19,905 bases of DNA from the NCBI GenBank assembly GCA_031405895.1, contig JANOFL010000304.1, positions 1 through 19,905 on the forward strand, in the 5' to 3' direction. Source of the DNA: BJ22 sp031405895. Lineage in GTDB: Bacteria; Planctomycetota; Planctomycetia; Pirellulales; Pirellulaceae. The notes beneath the pieces are model-generated. The model saw only the letters and a program-made list of their open reading frames with translations. It was not told the origin of the DNA and ran no database searches. This document shows, piece by piece, positions 14,998 through 19,905 of this stretch (position 1 is the first letter of the stretch; every line of letters starts with the position of its first letter). A program made the position numbers and the translations under genes.

Positions 14998-15732
14998 TTG
15001 GTAAACACCGCCTCGCGCCAGCCTGCCGTCCTGCATGAGGATAACCACCTGCTGGTGCTCGACAAACCGGCCGGGATGCCCACGATTGGAACCGGAGCGG
15101 ACGCGCCGGGCCTCGTCGGCTGGGGAAGGGAATACCTGCGCGATCGCTACCAGAAGCCCGGCAACGTCTTTCTCGGCGTCGTGAGCCGGCTCGACGCGCT
15201 GGTCACCGGCGTGATTGTGTTGGCCCGCACGAGCAAGGCCGCGGCCAGGTTGAGCGAACAGTTTCGCGAGCGGTCTGTCCGCAAGACCTACGTTGCCGTG
15301 TTGGGACCGGGCGTCGAACGGACTGCTCCCGCGCAACCCTTGCCGACCGCATCCAATCTGACCCATCACGTCTGGCGGGATGAAGCTCATCACCGGATGG
15401 CGGCTGTTTCAGCGGAGTCCGCGGCGCCAGCCGGCTCACAACGGGCCGAACTCGGCTTTCGGCCACTGGCTGAGTCGGGCGGGCTTCGGCTCGTCGAAGT
15501 CGAACTGGTGACCGGACGCAAACACCAGATTCGTGTCCAGTTCGCCGCGCTGGGCTGGCCTGTCGTTGGCGACGCGAAGTATGGCAGCGCGATCCGTTTT
15601 GCCCGGGGAATCGCCTTGCACAGCCGACGGCTGGAACTGGACCATCCCACCCGGAACAACCGGCTTGACTGGCTGGCCCCACTTCCCGAATCGTGGCCGG
15701 CGTGGGCAAAAAACGGGCTGAAAGCCACCTGA
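14998..15732 (+). CDS. RluA-family RNA pseudouridine synthase
   Basis: TTG 14998 gives 244 residues; the frame is blocked upstream by a stop at 14959 and has no ATG early enough. Motifs are VLHEDNHLLVLDKPAGMPT (11-29), the catalytic loop VSRLDALVTGVIVLART with Asp66, VRKTYVAVL and the late TGRKHQIRVQFAALGWPVVGDAKYG. The usual loop 'HRLDRDTSG' is altered here (Ser for His, VTG for TSG), but Arg64-Leu65-Asp66 are kept, so the enzyme should still convert uridine to pseudouridine in rRNA or tRNA. There is no S4 RNA-binding domain in front, as in the short RluA/TruC-like types. The target site cannot be assigned. Confidence 0.9.
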   Translation: MVNTASRQPAVLHEDNHLLVLDKPAGMPTIGTGADAPGLVGWGREYLRDRYQKPGNVFLGVVSRLDALVTGVIVLARTSKAAARLSEQFRERSVRKTYVAVLGPGVERTAPAQPLPTASNLTHHVWRDEAHHRMAAVSAESAAPAGSQRAELGFRPLAESGGLRLVEVELVTGRKHQIRVQFAALGWPVVGDAKYGSAIRFARGIALHSRRLELDHPTRNNRLDWLAPLPESWPAWAKNGLKAT

Positions 15733-15827
15733 AGCAGGGTCCGATGGGCTAGAATTTGCGACGGATCGCAAGGTTTCCGTTTCCCGCCCACTGCTTTCCT
15801 TGTCACTGCTCCTGCTCCATCGTCCTG

Positions 15828-17210
15828 ATGTCTGAAACGGTTCGATCCCGCTTTCGCGAACTCGCCGTCGCCAGTGGACTGGTCGACGAAGCCCAGGTTC
15901 GCGCCGCGATCGCGCAGCTGATGACGGACCGGTCGGGCAACGCCGAGAACGAACTGAATGACCGCGAGCTGGCCCAGCAGCTGGTCACGATGGAGTTGCT
16001 GACGGTTTATCAGGCCGATCAGCTGGTCGCCGGCCGGACCAAGCTCAATCTCGGTCCCTACATCATCACCGACTGGATTGGCCAGGGCGGGATGGGGCAG
16101 GTCTTCAAGGCCGTCCATGAGATGCTGGGCCGCGAGTGCGCCGTCAAGGTCCTGCCGATCAACAAGACCACCCCCGAGGCGATCAGCAACTTCCGTCGCG
16201 AAATCCGGGCCCAGGCCAAACTCGACCACACTGGCCTCGTCCGGGCCTACGACGCGGGCGAAGACGGCAACGTCAATTACCTCGTCGTGGAGTATGTGCC
16301 GGGCACCGACTTGCGGCGGCTGGTCCGCGCACGCGGCAAACTCTCAGTCCATCAAGCGGCGAGCATCATCAAACAGTCCGCTGAAGGCCTTGCCCACGCC
16401 CATCGCCGCAACCTGATTCACCGCGATATCAAGCCCGGCAACATCCTCGTCACCCCCAACGGCATCGCCAAGCTGAGTGACCTCGGGCTGGCCTTCCACC
16501 TCAATGATCCGAACGATCCGCGGCACGGCAAAATCGTCGGCACGGCCGATTATCTTTCACCCGAACAGATCAAAAGCCCGACGCTCGTGACCAGCGTCAG
16601 CGACATCTACTCGCTCGGCTGCACCTTGTATTACGCCGTGACGGGCAAGGTTCCCTTTCCCGGTGGCACGTCGCGGAGCAAAGCCCGCCGGCATCTCGAG
16701 GAAACCCCCTGGCACCCGCGGCGGTTCAACGAAGAAGTCAGCGACGAGTTCGTCGACCTGATCGGCGACATGATGGAGAAGAACCCGGCCGAGCGGGTTC
16801 AGACGGCCGAAGAAGTCTCCGAGCGGCTGGCACCGTGGGCTCGCGAGGAAGGCGTTCCCGTCAATGAACCCATGGACCGGGCCCGCTGGCAAGCCCCCGG
16901 CGTCCCCGATGGCGACGAACAGGATACCGACCCCAACGATGTGGCCGAGCTGGGGCTGAGCGAAATCAGCGGACTGAGCGAAACCTCCGCGGCTTCCCTG
17001 ACCCAAGGCTCGGAAAACGAACTCGGCAAATCATCGCGCAAGCCACCACCGCCCGGCTCGATGAGCGTGGTCGAACAGTTCCGCAAGGCCCGTCGTCTGC
17101 CCGACGACCCAATCCAGTTCGGCCTCGCCGCCTTCATCCTGACCGGCGTCGCCTGCGTCGCCACCGGCATCCTGATCGGGTTCATCCTCGGGTATTTTTT
17201 CCCGCGGTAA
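15828..17210 (+). CDS. Membrane-anchored Ser/Thr protein kinase (PknB type)
   Basis: ATG 15828 gives 460 residues; an upstream TTG would add a Cys/Pro-rich stretch without support. Residues 1-76 are a helical extension (FRELAVASGLVDEAQVRAAI... LLTVYQADQLVAGR) that I associate with planctomycete kinases. The kinase domain covers about 78-335: glycine loop GQGGMGQVFKA (85-95), Lys107, Glu125, HRDIKPGN (198-205) with Asp200, DLG (218-220, in place of DFG), and SPE (244-246, in place of APE). All catalytic residues are present. An acidic, Ser-rich linker (about 345-405) leads to one membrane segment at about 431-456 and ends at FFPR, so the kinase is cytoplasmic and tail-anchored with essentially no extracytoplasmic sensor domain. 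Confidence 0.93.
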   Translation: MSETVRSRFRELAVASGLVDEAQVRAAIAQLMTDRSGNAENELNDRELAQQLVTMELLTVYQADQLVAGRTKLNLGPYIITDWIGQGGMGQVFKAVHEMLGRECAVKVLPINKTTPEAISNFRREIRAQAKLDHTGLVRAYDAGEDGNVNYLVVEYVPGTDLRRLVRARGKLSVHQAASIIKQSAEGLAHAHRRNLIHRDIKPGNILVTPNGIAKLSDLGLAFHLNDPNDPRHGKIVGTADYLSPEQIKSPTLVTSVSDIYSLGCTLYYAVTGKVPFPGGTSRSKARRHLEETPWHPRRFNEEVSDEFVDLIGDMMEKNPAERVQTAEEVSERLAPWAREEGVPVNEPMDRARWQAPGVPDGDEQDTDPNDVAELGLSEISGLSETSAASLTQGSENELGKSSRKPPPPGSMSVVEQFRKARRLPDDPIQFGLAAFILTGVACVATGILIGFILGYFFPR

Positions 17211-17237
17211 CGCTTCCGGCTGGTTAAATCTTTGAGT

Positions 17238-17297
17238 CACTCGTTCCACGGCTCCCGCCGTGGAACGCACTGCCTTTGCGGCTCCTGCCGCCTCTTG
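17238..17297 (+). repeat. Palindromic element, stem type A, copy 1
   Basis: Arms GTTCCACGGC (17243-17252) and GCCGTGGAAC (17257-17266) pair perfectly around loop TCCC, inside CACTC...GCACTG ends. A second small hairpin follows (GCGGC, loop TCCT, GCCGC). The unit recurs at 17389-17447 with only about two base differences, and its core recurs inverted at 14283-14315. It lies 27 bases after the kinase stop. Confidence 0.85.
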
Positions 17298-17314
17298 TTC
17301 CCGCGCCTCTGCTT

Positions 17315-17371
17315 TCTCGTACTCGTACTCAGTCCGCCCAGGTGGGCGATACTCGTGCTCGTACTCGATTT
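17315..17371. repeat. CTCGTA-rich interrupted inverted repeat
   Basis: TCTCGTACTCGTACTC on the left and ATACTCGTGCTCGTACTCGAT on the right bracket a small palindrome (GTCCGCCCAGGTGGGCGAT region). The element lies between the two type A copies. It looks like another dispersed repeat and has no coding potential I can support. Confidence 0.5.
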
Positions 17372-17388
17372 CTGCAACCCAAGATATT

Positions 17389-17447
17389 CACTCGTTCCAC
17401 GGCTCCCGCCGTGGAACGCACTGCTCTTGCGGCTCCTGCCGCCTCTT
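17389..17447 (+). repeat. Palindromic element, stem type A, copy 2
   Basis: Near-identical to 17238-17297, in the same orientation and 151 bases away. The 35-base core with both arms is exact, and the only differences are two bases between the two hairpins. Such similarity implies recent duplication or strong constraint. Confidence 0.85.
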
Positions 17448-17488
17448 CCTGAACGAGTTCGGAAGGTCTTGCGACTTCTCGGGGGCAG

Positions 17489-17505
17489 GGTGCGTGAAAC
17501 GCACC
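17489..17505. terminator. Hairpin beyond the end of the MuiA-like gene
   Basis: Arms GGTGCGT (17489-17495) and ACGCACC (17499-17505) pair perfectly around loop GAA, about 30 bases downstream of the minus-strand stop. There is no T-run on either side, so intrinsic termination is only possible; it may be another dispersed repeat. Confidence 0.4.
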
Positions 17506-17535
17506 ATCACGCCGCTCCGGTGTGTTTTACAGACC

Positions 17536-19380
17536 CTACTTCTTCAGCCGCAGCCGCTCCAGTTCGCGGAACTCCTGCTCGGCGGCCGGGTCGTTGGTCG
17601 CGTCAGCGAGGGCGAAGTTCCGGTCATAGTCGAGCGTGTAGCCGTAGCTGATCTCAAACGGTTCGGCTTCGGCTCCACCGGCGGGCACGTCAACATCCCA
17701 ACGAAGAATGTTCTTCGGCCGTTCCCGGCGAAGGTAAACCGGATCGGTACTCAGTTCCACTCCGCTGTCGCCCAGCGCGATCCGGATGTCGCTCGAGCGG
17801 CTGGTGTAGGGCAGCCGGTCGAGCACGCGAAGGGCTACGGCCGACGGCTTGTAGTTGTCGACCACGATCCGGTACGCCAGCTTCAGCTCGCGGTTGCCGC
17901 CCTGGACGGCTTCGGTCCGGTCGACCAGCTCGCGCCGGGAACGCAACTGCGGATCGGCACCGAACCCGGCGATAAAGGTTTCGCCCTGGGCTACCGTCGG
18001 AATCTCTGTCCGGCCGACAAAACGGTTGTCGAAGTAGACGGTGACCGGGCCGGCCAGGAAGTGGTGTTCGCTTGCGTTGAGGACTTCCGCTTCGCGATAG
18101 ACATAGCTGCTGAGCAGCGGCGTCGCGACGTGGTAGAAGTTGCCGGGCAGCGGGCCGAGATGGATGCGGACCATCTGCTGGTCGCTGCGGCTGGTGATGC
18201 TGACCGGATTGGCCAGCCGGTAGCTCAGGCTGGGGGCCTCGGTCATGTCGTCTTCGGCGAGCAGCGAAGAAGTGGCCGAGAGCGGGTTCATCAGCTCGAC
18301 CGCCTGGCACATCCAGGAGTTGCTGTTGACGACGTAATTCGAGACGGTTTTCTCGTCAAAGCTGATCTTGCTGGCGAGATCGCTGTTGCCCGCTTGCTGG
18401 GCCGCCCGCATCGCGCGGAATTCGAGGGCCAGCTGCGAGCCATCGGCGTTGATCGCCGCGACCTGCAGCTGCTGGTCCGCCCCGACCAGCGAGACATTGA
18501 ACGGAGCGAGACTCGGGCCGCACGAATTGAGGGCTGGCGATGCGGTCGAAAGCGTCAGCTGCACGCCGTCCCACGCCTCGCCGCTCAATTGCTGGACGAG
18601 GGCGTTGTACTCCAGTGAAACCTCCTTGTTCCCGGAATCGCCGCGGACGGTGTAGACCGGCGACCACCCGCAGTTGGCGACGAGGTAGTTCAGTTCAAGT
18701 TCGATGTCGCCGCCGGCCGTCTTCTCGACAAACAGAACGGCTTCGTTGACCGTCCGCGAAGCTCCAGCCGTCAGCTCGCCCCGCTGCCGCTGCTGCAAGG
18801 CCAGCTGGGACTTCAGTTTCTCCAGCTCGCCAGCCAGGCGGATTTGCTCGACGGCGATCGCGGCCCGTTCGTCAAACGCGAATTTCGTCAGCTCGCGCAG
18901 GGTTTCGGCATTCAGGACGCCTCTGGTCAGTTCGGCCAGAGCTGTCGGTGCAACGAAGCCCTGCAGCTGGTCGAGAAATGCTGATTTCTGGCCCGCCAGT
19001 TCATTCTGCCGGGTTGCCAGCGCGATGGCGGAGGCAGTCGTCGCAATCGCCTCGTCAATCTTGCGGACTTCTTCGCGCGGCTCTTCGCCCACGGCCCGCT
19101 GGCGGAAGCGGATCGCGCGGACTTCCAGCTGCCCAGCCGACTCGGCGTAGAGGCTGTCGGCTTGAACCGAATCGGGCAAGCCCGTCACCACGACTTCGCG
19201 ACTTCCCGCCGCTCCTTCGACGGTCACCGTCCGCGTCACCAGAGCCTGGCCACGATAAAGCGTGACCCGCGCGACCTTGCCGGGCTGGCCCACCGGCTCG
19301 CCGTCCGCCAGGCAATTGGTCACGTTACCCAAGCCGACAACAACAGCCAGCGCCACCAGCCAGACCAGTTGAACCTTCAT
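17536..19380 (-). CDS. Secreted DUF4139 (MuiA-like, mucoidy-inhibitor family) protein
   Basis: The minus-strand ATG 19380, with AAAAGGA six bases upstream, gives 614 residues. A longer frame from 19443 lacks such a site and would bury the signal peptide. Residues 1-26 are the signal peptide (MKVQLVWLVALAVVVGLGNV...CLA). Residues about 36-95 match the DUF4140 N-terminal strand-rich domain (VARVTLYRGQALVTRTVTVE...VVVTGLPDSV). A coiled coil spans about 100-205. The remainder is DUF4139, recognised by LELNYLVANCGWSPVYTVRGD, which matches the 'V.GA.W.P.Y..R' signature, and by the late tyrosine/aspartate strands near LDYDRNFALADA. The name comes from an alginate mucoidy inhibitor; the biochemical role is unknown. 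It should be periplasmic or surface-exposed. It shares direction with the aldehyde dehydrogenase upstream, but the 426-base gap argues for its own promoter. Confidence 0.9.
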   Translation of the reverse strand: MKVQLVWLVALAVVVGLGNVTNCLADGEPVGQPGKVARVTLYRGQALVTRTVTVEGAAGSREVVVTGLPDSVQADSLYAESAGQLEVRAIRFRQRAVGEEPREEVRKIDEAIATTASAIALATRQNELAGQKSAFLDQLQGFVAPTALAELTRGVLNAETLRELTKFAFDERAAIAVEQIRLAGELEKLKSQLALQQRQRGELTAGASRTVNEAVLFVEKTAGGDIELELNYLVANCGWSPVYTVRGDSGNKEVSLEYNALVQQLSGEAWDGVQLTLSTASPALNSCGPSLAPFNVSLVGADQQLQVAAINADGSQLALEFRAMRAAQQAGNSDLASKISFDEKTVSNYVVNSNSWMCQAVELMNPLSATSSLLAEDDMTEAPSLSYRLANPVSITSRSDQQMVRIHLGPLPGNFYHVATPLLSSYVYREAEVLNASEHHFLAGPVTVYFDNRFVGRTEIPTVAQGETFIAGFGADPQLRSRRELVDRTEAVQGGNRELKLAYRIVVDNYKPSAVALRVLDRLPYTSRSSDIRIALGDSGVELSTDPVYLRRERPKNILRWDVDVPAGGAEAEPFEISYGYTLDYDRNFALADATNDPAAEQEFRELERLRLKK

Positions 19381-19386
19381 CGTCAG

Positions 19387-19393
19387 TCCTTTT
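19387..19393 (-). promoter_or_regulatory. Shine-Dalgarno of the MuiA-like gene
   Basis: On the minus strand AAAAGGA lies six bases before ATG 19380 and decides the start in favour of the signal-peptide form. Confidence 0.65.
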
Positions 19394-19684
19394 GCGAGAA
19401 AGAAGTGCATGTTGTGGCAACGCACAATCGAGGCGCGCTGCATCTCCTCTACAGGTTTTACGCGTTCCGGCCCAGTCTCCGCGCAACGGCTCTGTAACCA
19501 GCCCCGGACGCGAACCGGAAGCGTTAGCGACGAGTAACACGAACTTCAGACTTGACAGCAAGTACAACGCAAAAAACCGGATTCTCCACTGGTGGCAACG
19601 CAAAAGAGTGCATTTCCCGTCCGGTAGCCGGTCGTCCGTCGCCAACGCCTTTTGAATTTGCGCTTTGCGGTTTTTGCCGCAGAA

Positions 19685-19756
19685 ATACCAGCCCGCAGCG
19701 CAAGCAAGGAACCGCATTGGGGCTGCTTCTCCCTTGCTTGCGCTGCGGGCTGGTAT
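19685..19756. repeat. Perfect 25-bp inverted repeat with 22-base spacer
   Basis: Arms 19685-19709 and 19732-19756 are perfect reverse complements over 25 bases (ends ATACCAGCCCGCAGC... and ...GCTGCGGGCTGGTAT). The arms are a diverged form of the 24-bp repeat at 1277-1300 and 10787-10810. The element lies about 50 bases beyond the end of the aldehyde dehydrogenase gene and could end its transcript or be a MITE-like or paired dispersed repeat. Confidence 0.9.
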
Positions 19757-19806
19757 CAAAAACCAATGTTTCCGGCTCGTTCTCGCACTGTCGGGATTGC
19801 TGGCTT

Positions 19807-19905
19807 CTAACTACAGAAACAGATGTTCCGGGGCTGGGTCCAGAAGGCCATTGCTTCCTGGCCTCCTTCGCGCCCGACGCCCGACTGTTTCATGCCGCCG
19901 AAGGG
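19807..19905 (-). CDS. Aldehyde dehydrogenase, C-terminal fragment
   Basis: On the minus strand, the frame from the window edge to TAG at 19807-19809 encodes 32 residues beginning PFGGMKQSGVGREGG and ending FWTQPRNICFCS. PFGG.K.SG.GRE.G is the conserved C-terminal motif of NAD(P)-dependent aldehyde dehydrogenases, followed by the short tail 'Y...K.V.' that ends these enzymes. The catalytic Cys and Glu lie outside the window, so the substrate is unknown. It is too short for the usual gene search, but the motif is unambiguous. Confidence 0.9.
   Translation of the reverse strand, partial: PFGGMKQSGVGREGGQEAMAFWTQPRNICFCS

Larger units (their letters stand above)
17211..17535. other. Convergent spacer packed with dispersed repeats
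   Basis: The 325 bases between the ends of the kinase gene (+) and the MuiA-like gene (-) contain no gene. They hold two type A palindromic elements, a CTCGTACTCGTACTC-type stretch and a small hairpin near the end of the minus-strand gene. Apparent open frames here are repeat-derived phantoms. The kinase stop codon itself is the first part of TAACGCTTCCGG, which recurs inverted at 19515-19526. Confidence 0.75.
19381..19806. other. Repeat-containing spacer upstream of the MuiA-like gene
   Basis: No gene I can support. It contains CCGGAAGCGTTA at 19515-19526 (inverted match to the end of the kinase gene) and the large inverted repeat at 19685-19756. The promoter of the minus-strand gene should lie between about 19400 and 19680, but I cannot pick one with confidence. 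Open frames here are repeat-derived. Confidence 0.6.

Noticed and set aside
17260..18618. Long plus-strand open frame of about 450 codons
   Set aside because: It runs through the type A repeats and then antisense to the MuiA-like gene, whose protein has clear domains and a signal peptide. High GC makes such shadow frames common.
19685..19756. Insertion sequence ends
   Set aside because: The arms are perfect inverted repeats but enclose only 22 bases with no transposase and no evident target duplication; a repeat or terminator is simpler.
19325..19759. Minus-strand open frame upstream of the MuiA-like gene
   Set aside because: It begins in the inverted repeat and runs through other repeat fragments without any recognisable domain; the start chosen for the real gene has its own ribosome binding site.

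Overview
The window is GC-rich bacterial chromosomal DNA and looks planctomycete-like. The reasons are a Ser/Thr kinase with the N-terminal extension and C-terminal membrane anchor that I associate with planctomycetes, long secreted proteins rich in Q/P/N/E, weak Shine-Dalgarno sites at many genes, and many short palindromic repeats of types I recall from such genomes. The phylum call is inference; there is no rRNA or other marker here. I see no tRNA, rRNA, CRISPR array, transposase or phage gene.

Layout, left to right. (1) 1-167: tail of a PLP-dependent threonine dehydratase/serine racemase-like gene, followed by an array of about eleven 7-bp units (186-264). (2) 294-1774: two tightly spaced genes, a small single-pass membrane protein and an HTTM-like multipass membrane protein. 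(3) 1863-7248: a three-gene export operon on the + strand: ABC transporter, HlyD-type adaptor and TolC-like outer-membrane protein. The ABC protein has a degenerate nucleotide-binding domain (LSERQ signature, Gly in place of the catalytic Glu) and an N-terminal region that resembles a decayed C39-like domain. (4) 7249-7844: repeat-rich spacer. (5) 7845-10403: HerA/VirB4-like ATPase with a coiled-coil tail. (6) 10477-12435 (-) and 12837-14180 (+): two divergently transcribed secreted proteins. (7) 14326-14964 (-) Maf pyrophosphatase, divergent from 14998-15732 (+) RluA-family pseudouridine synthase. (8) 15828-17210 (+) membrane-anchored Ser/Thr kinase. (9) 17536-19380 (-) secreted DUF4139/MuiA-like protein. 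(10) 19807-19905 (-) C-terminus of an aldehyde dehydrogenase.

How it works together: the ABC, HlyD-like and TolC-like products should form a tripartite conduit across both membranes. No obvious cargo gene is adjacent. The small protein/HTTM pair just upstream may belong to the same transcription unit (88 bp gap), but nothing proves this. The remaining genes look like independent units.

The most striking non-genic content is the repeats. Palindromic elements with shared ends (CACTCGTT...AACGCACTG) but a changed stem sit just 3' of stop codons in both larger convergent spacers, and the two stem types differ by compensatory changes. Related short repeats also occur inside coding sequence, in loops and linkers of at least two and perhaps three proteins. 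Short tandem arrays of 7-, 21- and 9-bp units lie between genes.
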